Shown here: in pieces, positions 1 through 12,602 of the stretch
Layout of the letters: each line of letters opens with the position of its first letter
How positions within the stretch are numbered: the stretch's first letter is position 1
Assembly (NCBI GenBank): GCA_038503065.1
Contig: JBCAMK010000001.1
Span: 1,922,001-1,986,000, forward strand
From: Paragyromitra xinjiangensis
Lineage: Eukaryota > Ascomycota > Pezizomycetes > Pezizales > Discinaceae
Length of the DNA stretch: 64,000 bases
Reading direction: 5' to 3'
Made by a program: the position numbers and the translations under genes
The notes under the pieces: generated by a model
Told to the model about the DNA's origin: nothing
The model's input: only the letters and a program-made list of their open reading frames with translations
The model's database searches: none

Positions 1-3000
1 GAAAGCCCATCTGTATGGAAGAATATCAGGGCATTATCCCAAGTATCTAAGAAGAAAAAGCCGAGTGAATTCGTGTGGGTCACGTTTAGGCTATCGATTT
101 ATCTCTTACGAGCAAACGGATCATTGACCTGGTTTGGACCTCACAAACGTCAAACAGCATGATATTCTAGCTTGAGCAATCTAGCCCACAGTTGATGCAA
201 TCTCTCTTGAGATTTAGACGCTTATCTAAACCCGGACCTCCACCAGCGATAAAGATTATGTAAGTGTAAAATCTAAAGTTATCTAGCAGGGTTATCGAAG
301 ATCGTGTCGATCTATACGTATGTACGAAGCAATCGCCTGAGAAATTCCTGGGTCTTCCGTTAGCGATGAACGTGATACCCTTTGAAGTCTTGGCAGCCTT
401 GGGTGGCTTGGTACTCTCTATTAGACTAGGAATAGCGCTGGAAGCAAATCAACGTGTCAGAAACTATAATTCTAGCTAGTATCGTCCCGATCGTAAGCTA
501 CATGTATAATGCGAGCATATCTAACTAAGAAAAAAATTATTGATTACCCTCAGTGATAATCAGAGGCCCCTCCAAAAAGTGAGCTGAAACGTGGGCGAAT
601 CACATCGCACCAACTCGCATTCAATTGTGTCATAAAAAAAAAAAACCTATAAACCAATTCTAAAAATCTCGCATACATCCCCGATGTTTTGATATCCATA
701 GCTCAAGACGATAGTGGGAAGCTGTTCAGCTGTGTATTCGAATTCCAGCCTTGAGTAATGCTCGAGTAATGGATAATGAAGAAGATACCCAAATGCCAGT
801 CTGCAGAAGTGCAGCCTAGTCACAGCTGATACGAAAAAACCAGCCTCTTTACTTTTTTGAATGCTGCCAGAGAAGATGCGGTGTTGAGGCCTGCACGAAA
901 GGAGCTCTCGAATGGCGTTAAGTGCATATGTATGTTATCCCCGAGCCCTGATCTTATCACACTTGTTGCTCCTCCCTACTTTGTACAGTACATACATACT
1001 GAGGTGGGTCGGACAAGATTACATATCACACCGGCTGCTAGCATGCTAGCGATAATCACTAACCTATTAGCCCTAGGAATCTTGGGCTCTGCAGTGTGGG
1101 GGAAATATCCCCACTTGGTAATCTACAAGAAACCTAAACCCTCATATTTCATGATTATGAAATAAATATTTAGTTATACCTGGTGCTGTCAGTAAAACAT
1201 ACCTGCTACTAGGTATGAAGAGTTCACACGCTTATGTAAACACCTGGAAGCAACTCGGCTTTCCTTAGATAATTTTCTGAGTTAGATAGGCAATAATCCT
1301 ACGTTTGCGGGGTGATCATGCATGACTTCAACTTAATTCACTCTTTCTCCCCGTTCATCCCTTCCAGTAGATCCTGCATCATCTAACAAGCGAGATCATC
1401 AGTGTGCTGTTTTTTCTCTCGCATGTCCCCGAGCCCCGCTTATTCGTATGCTCACTTGCATTGGTGTCAGCCTGCAGTGGCTTTTTTCCTTTTTTGCCAC
1501 GGTTATTGTTCCGAGGGTTGCCAGACTAGGATGCTGGACTAAGTGCACAAGGGTTAGATACCATTTGCCTGTTTGAGTAGGCCGAATTAAGTATGGCTGC
1601 CTACACTTGGTCAACACGTTTAACTAGGAAGCTGAAGGGACCTTGAAGAATGACAGTGAGCTCAATCATAGAAGATCACTCGGTGCGGAGTTTTCCATAT
1701 GCATGCGGGCTGACGCATACCATCGATCGCAAAAAGGCGTTTGAGATTTTTTTTCATGCATATGTACTGGTGGTCAGCAAAAGTACTTGAAATCCGGTAT
1801 TTGGGTCAGCCACTGTCTCATTCATGTGCCCACCCGCGAAGTGGGGTACTCAAATGCGAATTCTCGGGTTAAACGTGAACGAGAGAACTGGACTAAGGGT
1901 CCGCCGCTTTCTACTGAACCAATAATTAAGGTTTGACTCCAGCCGACCAAGTGGTGGCCAACCTAAACATTGAATTTTCAGTACGCGCACCATGGGAAGA
2001 CCAAGTGGAGTGGTGGCCTGTGACACGTGGTAGGCTGGTTGCATTGGGCGAGCGCTTCGAAAGGGAATTGGTAGGCTTACCATAGCTTTTGGTTGTTCAC
2101 CCTCGTAACCGTAACAATTATACTGTTTTCCTGAGAGTATAATTTTTGCCAAGACTATATTATCGGACTGTATCGATTGGCGCTAGGTGTCTACTGCTTT
2201 CGCTTTAGCCATGGGGCGGCTTCCTTAAGATCTTCGTCTAGATGCTATTCGAATAGACGCCTCCACGGTCCACCCGGGCACCCCTCCCCCCAATCCGGAC
2301 AGACGATGATTGGTAGAGAATTCCTGTTTAAGCAACAAAGAAACCGGTTGCAACGCTAGAAATTTTCCTATTCCCGTTAGCTATCCGGGTGGACCGTGGA
2401 GACGTCTACTGATTTTGAAATGGGTTTAGGTGGGGGCGCCAAATTTAACCAGTTACCGAAGACTCGGAGACGATCCTGTCCCCAGATTTCAACAAATAAA
2501 TTAGCTTGCCGTGATGATCTTTGCTGACCAGTATGCTTAGTAAGGTGTGAGCCTACTGCAGATTCCCATTACATACTGGGTTGTAAAGCTATGAATGTAG
2601 CCCTGCAGACAGCGAGCAGAACCATCTTTAGGTTTTTCTATTTCACCTAATTTTGCCAAGTTCATTAGTCAAGGGCAATAGCCCAAGTTCCCACAAGGGT
2701 GCAAAGATATCTTATTGTTAACCCGTATACAATTTTGAGTAAGCCTTGGCAAAATTACTAAAGCAGGCTGGGATTGGAACGGGATTTGCCGCGTGATATC
2801 AGGGCGAACGTGTAGTTCTTAGGTCACATAATTAGTGCCTTGAGGTCTAGGTATACGTAATTAGCATCAAACGGGGCAATGTAACCGTGCAATTACTTCA
2901 TCTCAATGAAGGCCAGAGAGATAACCCCAGAGCTGAAGCTGATGGATGATTTGTACATACTACCAAGTTGCTAGCTAATTTCTTGTGAGCTGCTGAGACG

Positions 3001-6000
3001 TTGTATCCCTAAGGGTGAAATATTTTCGTCCTATTCGATTGGGCTAGAGGAGTGGGATGAATATGCGCTACATGTAGTTCGGGGGAACCTTCGGGGGAAC
3101 GTAGGCGCATGTGCATAGTACAAACTTCTATCGCTACCCAGGGCTCAGGATAACACCACACAAGTCACTGCCATTTAGTTTAATTAGGCTGCATGTTTTG
3201 AATCATCTAGAAATCGGTGATTGCCCCAAACCGGCGCCCCTCAACTTAGTCCCTCCAATTGCTGCAGCTGCCACCTGAGAATTCAAGAGTTCTGGTTTCT
3301 ATACCACGCCGAGAACGAAATCTCTCGTGCGGAAACGTAATATCATCGGGTTTGAGGAGATTCAATCTACAAGCAATGCAATGCACATGACCCAAGATAC
3401 ACTGCTTAAATCCCTCAACTGTGATAAAATTGAAACGAGGTGTTATCGCTTCAACCTCTAGGTAGTATGCGTCGTGCAAATTGTAGGCCATATGCGTGTC
3501 GCTCAAAGTTCAATTACACTCCTAGACCAACTTGGCTCCTATTTTCCTCGTAGTTACTATATTATACTTGAGCAAGCGTGGTTAATTAGGTTAACAGTTT
3601 TGCAGAACGGCTAGTATGATCTTTGTGATTCTGGGTTTGCAATGATCTTGAGTTTTTATCGCCTACATTCGTCACCGTTTATATATTAGTCACAAGAAGT
3701 CACTCGACATATCAGTATTTTGAAGTGAAACCCTTGCTGAAAGACACCTCTTGATTATGGATAAGTGATGCTTCTGAAAGATACCCACGCAAGTTTCACA
3801 TCATCAGCCATAATTATTACGCAGAGAAATAAGTTTAAACAGCTAGAGGGCATATCGTATAAAATCGAGTAAGCGGACTTCAAATCAAGACGCCGTGTCG
3901 CCCCTATAAGCAAGTCACTAGCTAATTCTTACTCTACTTCAGATTTTCTAATAGGACCCTGCTTAAAATAATCCCATCATCTTGAGTTTGCTTACTGGAA
4001 TTAATACGGCGATTAAAACATATTGCCCAGAAGCTGTAAAAGGTTCGACTGATTGCTCGCGTCCCATTACATATGGTGGACTGCAGGCGCGTGATATTTT
4101 CTATCGTCGCGGGTACTTCAGTTATGGAACGTGAAGTTGTGGTGACCCACCCCCAGGGAAGAAAAACCAAGGCGTCTGCATGGTACTGTGGGGTGAATGG
4201 TGATTATTAGTGGATATATTTACGACTCCTTTGCACTTTAGTGCTACGCTTAATAGAATAAGCGGGAATGTTCTATCGGGATTTTTTTTCCCTCCGAATA
4301 AGGTCATGGTCATAAACCCAAAGATATCAGAACAATAATACCGACAGCTATGGAAGCGATATCTATAGGTGAAGTATCTCGGTAAGTGGTGTAAAATATA
4401 AGCAGAAAGAGCCATGTGGAAAAAACGAAAAAAGAAAAATAGTAAGGCTAGAAGAAACCTATGGGAGTGGGGGATAACTTGCTGCGCCTGAAATAAAGCA
4501 CGAGGCTGGTTCATGTAAGCATGAGGTGTGTCATGTTCACCTGTCACGAACGCAACTATCCTGGTTTTGTTCAGCTGAATGTATCAATGACCCTGAAAGT
4601 GCTCAATCCCCAAAACCCAAATTTGCACTTTGTTTTTTGACCGTTAGGTTACAGGGACCGTTTCGCGAAGGGGGACAGAGTGTCCGGAAACATCAGCAAT
4701 ACTTGTCGGCACGACGTATATTGCCGATTTTAGGTGCGCCGTTTGATTTTGATGATCGCTGTCTTCAGTAGTTATATTTTCAGCGGTTTTACTATTTCCA
4801 TGGAGGTAGGGCTATACATTTCTCGTAATAATGGAACCACCCAGGCTACTTTAAGCCTCACGTTCGTTTAGATTGGCTTTAATCCCCAGTTGGGAGGAGC
4901 TCGTACGCATGTCTATGGTTTCATATCCTCGTGTTCGGGTGTATGAACTTGTTAGTCACCTAAGAACTAGATGGGTGCCTTATTCTTCGACAAGAAAGTG
5001 CTATGGGGAGTTATCATCACTCCTGAGTCATAGCGTCAAGTTCACCTTTATTTCCCCATTTTTCATGTCATGGAAGAAACACTGCCTAAAGGCTGTAGTT
5101 GGTGAGGATGTGTTCGTGACTTTTACCGTGCGTTAAAGCTAGCGGCAGTAACCTCATTGCTTTCTGTTCGTCTATACCATGGTGTGAATAGGCAGGGGGA
5201 ACCTGGGTAAGCTTTTCACGAAGGGAGATTTGTTAATAAAGCCAGTCAAAAATTCTACCAGAAGAACTACAGTTCTTATGGCGCCGACCACGTATTTGCA
5301 TCAGCTCAATTAGCTATCAAAAGCCCCAACTGCCGTTTTGAGAATTTTGATTGGCCAAATTAGCCGGAGACTTGGCCAGCCCCTATGTCTTCTCGCGCCA
5401 TAGCAATTGAATGCGGCCTGGGCTGGGCTATAGGCTATTAATACACAACTGCTCTTTAGGTAACTGAAATCTCCAAAGTTAGGACAAATAACTACTTCTC
5501 TTAGAATTCTCGTTCCTTTTCAGACCGACTCATTCTCATCACTCTTTTGTTAGCCCCTAGCCTGTAATGGTGCCTGGAGTGCGTTTGAATGATGTGATGA
5601 AGTTCGGAGGCCCTGTGCGCGTGCGGGTACTTTGAAGTTTACCCAGTGTAATAGGCTGACAGCCTCTAGAGCGGAATATTGATAGTGTGATGTGAGCTGC
5701 AAACTTTTTGGCAAGGGGAATCGAGGAGCAGCCGCTATTTATATATTTATACATGTACCGTGGTTCATTTGTTTACTCAATGGTTGTTGGTCTAGTGCTG
5801 GGCATGAATCGAACGCGGCTCATGAGCTCCCGAATCACCAAAAATGAAACTTCCCAATCGCAGTATAGTAATACACTGATACAATACTAGTGGGGCGTCA
5901 GTCATTTCTAGGAACGGTGGGAGTTCAGAAACAGTGGGGTTCTCTGGTTAGATTTTATCTAAAAGCAGTAGTAGAGGTCTAGGAGCGGCGAGGATGCAGG

Positions 6001-8372
6001 AGCGGCGAGGTGCAGGAACGGTAGGATTCGGTACTTGATGACAGTTAGAGATAACAGTACCTGGTGCATGACAAAGGTTAGAAGCAATATGATACCTCAC
6101 GCCCAGCAGGGGGTTCAAGGGTTGAGAGATCATAGAGTTCAGCACTCAGAGGTGGGGCTCAGAGGTAGCACTCCGCGGTCAGTGCCTCACAGAATCATAA
6201 AAAATCACATGGCTCGCGAAAAGCCTCGCGCGCGGCTCGCGCGGCTCGCGCCCAGCACTACTATTGGCCTTTGGAGGGTAAAACCATACATGTATGCATT
6301 GTCGGACGGGTCACATATATTGATCTTGACACCTAATGCGCTGGGCCAAGTGATCCATTGGGGTAGAATCACCGAGGTGCTGGGAATAAATTGGTTTTGC
6401 TGATTTGTAGCCTCGTGAGAGAATGTATGCATTGTATACATCCGTCTCACTACTCTCTTATCCAATTCATAATGGGTATGGTAGTTGGAAAGCCTTGATG
6501 TCTGATTCAGCGTATACCAGTTAGTTTTAAGTTCTGGCTTTAATTTAAACTCCAGGCCTACTGGTCGTTTGAAGGGTATTTCGGTGTGCAATTTGGGAGG
6601 AATAGTGTGCATACCAGTACGTCTTGAGCGAAACGGTATGCAATTTGAAGGGGTGAAATAGGTTTGACTTGCTGTAAATCCGGAGGTGATCACGATAAGA
6701 CGGTGCATGCTGTTAAATGGTGGGCCTGTGAAAATAAGAAGGATCTGCTAAAGGATCTGCTGGTAAGTGGAAATAATTACTGGTGGAGATAGAAAGATTG
6801 GCAGTAAGAGGAAGGAATACATGTAGTTGGAGTTGGTGGCTTGGCCAAAACGGGCTATTCTAGCCCTGGCGGTAAAATTAAGGGACCCAAAACAGCTCTT
6901 TTGGATCAATTTCTCCTCCTCGTAAATTCAGAAAGTACACGTGCACAGCACATAAGTTAGCTCTTTACACGTCAAATCCAGGTGTATGATTGACTTGAAA
7001 ATTTCTTTCTTAATACTATATAAGCACTTTTTGCGAAGCATCGTGATCTATAGTCAGGTCAGCACTCAGCTGTGCCTTCTTTCTAGGCTGTATATGTTGT
7101 GGTACTGAGGGAAAATTGATCCCATGATATTTGACCCCGCCGTCGGAGCGGTATTATGGTTGACCTGAAGAAGCCCCCAAGAGCTAATAGAAGCTTGCCC
7201 TAGATCACTACCCAGGGGCCAGCTCAATCAATTGATCAGGCATCGTCCCTAGTATTTATTATAGGATACTTTTGGTCAACACGAGTGAGATATTGTGATG
7301 GTCGGGTTATCCGCCTGTCGGAGACGTGTCGCTTTTCAGCGTGCGTGCGATTATCACAGTGCTCTCCGGGGATGAGGCTGCAGAAATGTGCTTGAACATT
7401 CATTTGCATAACAACTAGAACCTCTGACCTGGATGTGGAGTAGCTTGAGAGCTGCAGGCGATCTTACATTCGCCTAATTCTCCTAATACAGAACCCAACC
7501 AGCGACTTGCAATCACGCAATGGGGTTTAGTGAATCGATCTGTTGCCGGTATCTGAGACAGCCAGAGGAAGTCTTGGCGCATGCAGAATGGATTTTGGCA
7601 AGGGATGCTCCGAAGATTTTCCGCTGGGGATTGGATGTTGTATGCCACTCACACGCAGTCGTGACTATCTTTGCATATTTGTTTTTCTTCATCTGTAAGA
7701 TGGCTTGGATGGGTTCCAAATACTAAAGTGTGGATGACAGACGCGGGCTGAGTGGTTGCCATGCAGAGTCACAAGCCGCAAATCAGGATTTCCATTTTCG
7801 AGATCTGAATGCCTCAAAACAGATATTCAGGGCTGTACTCACAACAAAACAGTCATTTTATTCCCACTGAGCTTGAAATTCCATTGATGTTACTCTGCTG
7901 TTGCACGCCGGTGTCAAGACAGTTACACAAAGTTACGACGAGGAACACACAGGAGGCTTATTCGTCTCCCTGGCTATGTTTCAGGTTCAATCATGCATGG
8001 CATCCAGCCAATACCGTGGGATCCACTGCTGTAGCCAATACCTTCCGATACCTACCACGTACCCGGCATTGAAAAAAAGGCTGCTGGCGATGGCGGGTAC
8101 AACCTCAAATTCGGGGGCTAGAGGAATTTCCCGCATGGCCCGAACTGGTTCTGGGCTTCAGCCCTGCTACCTACTGCGGCTTAGTGACTCTTCGTCCATT
8201 GTTGTTGTCTCTGTTGCCAGCAGCTGGAAGACGGAAAGCCTATGCAACTCCGCAATTGACGGCACGTCTGGACAAAAGCCCACGTAGACGACCGGTCAAC
8301 CTCTGTTTTGCAACCGTACGATTTTCCGCACAGCTTCCGGAAGAGCACCTTCTCTCCCTCTACACACTTACC
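1..8372. other. Gene-free stretch with no supported gene
   Basis: I see no convincing gene in these 8.4 kb. Open frames are short (about 60-170 codons), overlap each other on both strands, and lack recognisable domains or an intron and start context that would link them. The stretch contains one small inverted repeat (listed separately), the local tandem pattern GGAGCGGCGAGG at about 5981-6010, and several TACATGTA palindromes (3069, 5750, 6288, 6820). It may be old, decayed repeat DNA, but I could not identify a family. Confidence 0.6.
2255..2407. repeat. Short inverted-repeat element with 23-bp arms
   Basis: Positions 2255-2277 and 2385-2407 are inverted copies of each other with one mismatch over 23 bp; the arm core is CCACGGTCCACCCGG. 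The 107-bp interior shows no coding potential. Size and structure fit a MITE remnant or a strong hairpin. No target-site duplication is obvious, so the class is unknown. Confidence 0.6.
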
Positions 8373-9462
8373 ATGTTGCTACAGAGGTACTATCATGCCC
8401 TTCTAGGGGTTTCCGTTTTCGTCGCGGTAACACTATGCGGGGAGTTGAGGAATATCAAATTTGGCTTGCGAAGGCTTAAGGAGCGAGTTCCGGATCCAGA
8501 GACAACGACTTCGTATAAACAGCGTGTTCTTGAGCTAGAAAGACGACAAATCCCCGCGTCCAGTTTCGAGGCTTTTGTCTCGACCTCTTTGGATACAGGA
8601 CCGGTGACAGATGTATGTGGTCGAGATGAAGGGTTTTATGAAGAAAGTTTTGTGCTAAGTATCTCAAGACTACTACAGAGTTTGCTACCGTTATAGTACC
8701 CCCTAGTTCATTGGTAAGTCAACATATCCATTTCATGCCTTGGTTTAAGTCGGCGCAGGTACTAAGGACATAGCAGGCCCCTATAACTGTGACTTTTATA
8801 TCAACGGCTACAACTTCGACTTTAGTACCAATCACCAGCCCCACATCAAGTGAGTTCTTCAGCTTGGTCAAACATGAGTACAGCGCATATAACGTTTGTA
8901 AATAGTTTCACAGACCCCATCTACATCATCTCAACCCACCACAACGAATGTTGATTCGAGCCCAGCTGCCTCCGTGACCGAAAGTCCCCTAGGTTCTGGT
9001 GTACCGCTTTCTGGAATTGCTATTGGGGGCATCGCTGCGGGTTGTGTCATTGGTGTCTTGGTATTTGTCCTGGCAGGCTGGTGTACATACCGTCGACTCA
9101 AGAATCGCGGTAATCACGACCCTCCCGGCGGCGTAGGAACTACAAACTTCTTTGACCCTACCGCTACAACCTCGCGCGCACCAGCCGGTGGATCCCGGTA
9201 CCAACACGGCATGCAAGAACAAAGCTATTTTCCGAAGCCGCCAGTTCCAGTTGTGAACTATCCGCTTAGTCATTCACAGGCTTCTTCACCACCAGAACAG
9301 ATGGCAGAGATGCCTGCAAACCCAGCATCTTATTCACATAGTACCAATTGGTGGGGTGCCGGTCAGACACCACCAGACACCTCGGCTGTATATGAGGTTG
9401 AAGGAACAACACCACCAGGTGGAAGAAGATCAAAGAGATGGAGTATGTCATTTATGAAGTGA
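8373..9462 (+). CDS. Single-pass membrane protein with signal peptide and Ser/Thr-rich ectodomain
   Basis: A multi-exon gene for a type I plasma-membrane or wall-sensor-like protein; no named family is recognised. Exon 1 (8373-8612) opens with a signal peptide (MLLQRYYHALLGVSVFVAVT). Exon 2 (about 8681-8713) and exon 3 (from 8774 or 8777) encode Thr/Ser/Pro-rich sequence. The last exon (8914-9462) carries one transmembrane helix (GIAIGGIAAGCVIGVLVFVL, about 9013-9072), then WCTYRRLKNR and a Pro/Ser-rich cytosolic tail ending RRSKRWSMSFMK. Introns 8613-8680 and 8714-8773 have good donors. The visually best sites for the third intron (8850-8913) do not keep the frame: exon 3 ends in phase 1 and exon 4 is read in phase 0. 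Another site, perhaps donor 8825 or acceptor 8965, may be used, or the gene carries a frameshift. The layout (signal, Ser/Thr stalk, TM, short tail) resembles fungal Mid2/Wsc-type sensors, but no WSC cysteines are visible. Confidence 0.62.
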
Positions 9463-12116
9463 TAGAACGGCGGTAAATCTTCCCATAGCTACTGCATTGG
9501 TCAGTTGGCGCGGCTTTTTGGATTTGTTTCTCAGGGTTGGTGTTTAATTGTCATTCGTTTACCATATTTAGCGTTCGTTTTTGGCCAAGGGGCTCGAATG
9601 GGGTTTGTCTTTCGCTTATTGTATTTATCATTCGTTTTTTTTTTGGCCCAGGTATTTTGGCCTAGGTTTTTTTATACTCTTTTTTCCCGGAGCGAAGGTG
9701 TTTAACTTGGTTTCTTGCTTTTTCCTTTTCTTTAATATTTGCATGGGGGAAAAATCTGTCGCTTCTGGTTAAGCCCCTTATTGTTATAAAACCTACTAGT
9801 TTCCTTTTTTTATCTTCTCGTTTATTTGCATTTTCACGGACATAAAAGTCGGGTCGGTCGTTCTTCTTTGGATTCGGGCATGGCGTTCCTTCGTTTAACT
9901 AAAGTTTTTTCTTTTTCTTCGCTTCTTAAATGATGAGGGTGTGCGAAGTAGGTTTAGATCATTCGTTGGTGTGATGAGGAGGGTTTAGCATTACTTGTAT
10001 TTAGCTATAGGCTAAGAGGTGAGTGCTCGAGGTTGAAACACAGATAGCTTCAGTCTGTGGTAAAGGAACCAATGGCAGATATGGAACGAGATTTTTCCTC
10101 TATTCTCAAACTATCGTTCTGAAAACAAGAAATTTACATCGTATTCATCATTCTCAATTATAATAGGCAGTGGACTACGAGCTGTTGGAGTCACGAAAAT
10201 TAGGGCCTAGATTTTGATTCAAATGGTGATATGTCTATCGAATATTCCACAAGCGCGCGTCTAGATTAGGATATCAAAGTGTTAGTTCAGCTACAATGCA
10301 ATTCCAATAACCCACTTATTAGCGAATTGTCGCGAGATAAAGTTAGATAAAGGTCTCTGAGGCTTTGTAGGGTAAAATTGATTGTGAAATAGGAGTGTTG
10401 TGTGAAATTAAAAAAATGAATAGATTACTAACCTACATGTAGCTATGTGCTACGGGGGCTGGGGGTAACATGTATCAGCAACCCGGATCTCCCCTTTACC
10501 TTAAGTTTCGTCATGATGGCTTGTGGACCCGGTTTCATAAGATTAAGTGCTTTATCTCCTTCAGAGCATCTCTGTCTAAACCCCATTTTCGTACACGTTG
10601 AAAAGATAGATATCCCAGATTTGTGACTGATTAACGCTCTAGTTCCAGGGATATCACCTAATAGGACCTAAGAGCATCCCATCCAGTATTTGAGGCCTAA
10701 AAGTAATAGAACACTTCCTGATGAAGTTACTACATCTGATGTAGTATGGAATGAGTAGACTACAGGGCTCTTGGGTGCTTGGATGCGTTCAAGATTCGGC
10801 AAAGTAGCTGCGGTCATAACTTGTCACTCGTTATGCATTACATGCTTAGTGCTGGAAATAGGCTTCCTAATAGTAGACTCTGGCAGACCCTAGCGGGAGA
10901 ACGTCGGAAGTCTATAAATTCGGGCCTGTATCACAGTTGGGAGTAAATCGATCAAGTCTCGATACCTACTTGCAACATTTAGGTAAATCACCTATGCGTA
11001 GAGCACGAGTGATTGTATCGATAATGGTGACGGCTGGGATTGGTGCCTTGAAGACATGGCTACATACATTTTGTGATCAAAAGCTACATGTAGCTGAGAA
11101 CTTGTACTTACATGTAGTACTTGGCGTATAGTGGGGTTCCTATCAAGATCTCGCTACAGCGCGTATTCGCCTAGCAACAAATCAACTACCCAGACGATAA
11201 GATACCTGATGCATGGACTATTCTTTGTGGGGATAATGAGAGACGAATCGGGTGCTAGATACATGTATTCACCAGCGGCGCCGGGGAACGGAGAGTTTGC
11301 GCCTTATACCCCACATACATGTAGCCTTGCACTCTGTAACCGTCTACATACAATTTCATAATTTCGCTGCAGCCACTATCCTGCGATCAAATCCCATCAC
11401 CTTTCTACAGACCCCCAACATCGCACGATAAGCACGGCTGATTAAATCACCCATATTATATCGACAATTCGCCGCATGCAAACAAGCGAAGAAATCACCA
11501 TCCCAAAGGACGGAACTCCCTCCCGGGGCCCTAAAAACGTCATCTTAAAATCTCCCATGCAAAGCACTGCACCATTCCTCGGTTCCTAAACTGGAAATCA
11601 ATCGAGGCTGTGATACCCATGCAGGAGACATACATACATTTGTGCTTGCCAACGGGCATGTCGACGCCACGCATATAAGGCGGGTCGTGATGCAGATCAT
11701 TGGGTGAAGGCGGGTGAATTTCCGCCAGAGTGGTGGAGTAGGCCGTGGGGTATCAATGCAGCCGATCAAGATGATCAGAAAGCTTGTCATGGTATGGGGA
11801 AGGGAAATTTGGAATATCGCCTCCAAGGAATAATGACTCAATTGAATTCAAGTTTTATTGTGTAAACTAACATAAGCCGAAACATCCATTACCCCAGAAA
11901 CCCTAAATCCGTGTTTAAAAACCCACACAACATCCTCCAATATCTCACGAACCTGCTGTTATTGTGTCTGCCTGCTATTGTGTCTGCCGTGTGTCTGAAA
12001 CGCAACTCCGCGGCTGCAAAAACTGGCGTTTCATACAACGCCATTATCCTCCCCGCCGGAATATCTAACCGGTACAACAAAGGGTTTGTTATTCACATTT
12101 TCCAGCTCATAAGCAC
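9463..12116. other. Intergenic region, T-rich then AT-rich
   Basis: The first 450 bp are rich in T-runs and likely hold the 3' UTR and terminator of the membrane protein gene. The remainder to the tRNA shows no supported gene. Two exact CTACATGTAG palindromes (10433 and 11084) and further TACATGTA cores (11108, 11262, 11317) are clustered here. Confidence 0.55.
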
Positions 12117-12189
12117 GCCTCGCTAGCTCAATCGGTAGAGCGTGAGACTCTTAATCTCAAGGTTGCGGGTTCGACCCCCGCGTGGGGCT
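12117..12189 (+). tRNA. tRNA-Lys (CTT anticodon)
   Basis: A complete 73-nt intron-less cloverleaf. The 7-bp acceptor stem pairs GCCTCGC with GTGGGGC (two G-T wobbles), followed by discriminator T. The anticodon arm is TGAGA-CTCTTAA-TCTCA, giving anticodon CTT (Lys, AAG codons). The T arm is GCGGG-TTCGACC-CCCGC. A T4 run at 12204-12207 can stop RNA polymerase III. The sequence is identical to the copy at 48007. Confidence 0.97.
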
Positions 12190-12602
12190 CTTAGGAGCAT
12201 TCCTTTTGCTTTGACTATCTTCGTCTTTGCAACCATAGCTATTGAGGCTAGGTTTATTCCTATCTTCATTGCTGTATGTCGGTTGAGACTGGGGTTGGTT
12301 GGGTAGGCCTCGCCCAGTAACGCAACATGTTTACCGCAAGAACTGTAGCCTGATGAGGGGCCTAATAACAGTTTTAGCGAAACAACTATATGATTGTGCT
12401 GTTCGACCTGGCCTATAGTTCTTACATCAGGTATATAGTGGAACAAACAGGGACTCAAAGTTCTAATCATGAAGTATCACTCGACAACCGCAAAACGAAG
12501 GCATTACCATTAATAGACCAATCTAACCACCTACCAGTGTCTCGATGCTCCATCATAAACCGCACGAAAAAGAACAAAACTGGTGCCATTGTATTCCTAG
12601 AA
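12190..12602. other. Intergenic between tRNA-Lys and the polo-box gene
   Basis: About 410 bp with no supported gene. It should contain the pol III terminator of the tRNA and the 3' end of the convergent polo-box gene. Confidence 0.5.
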
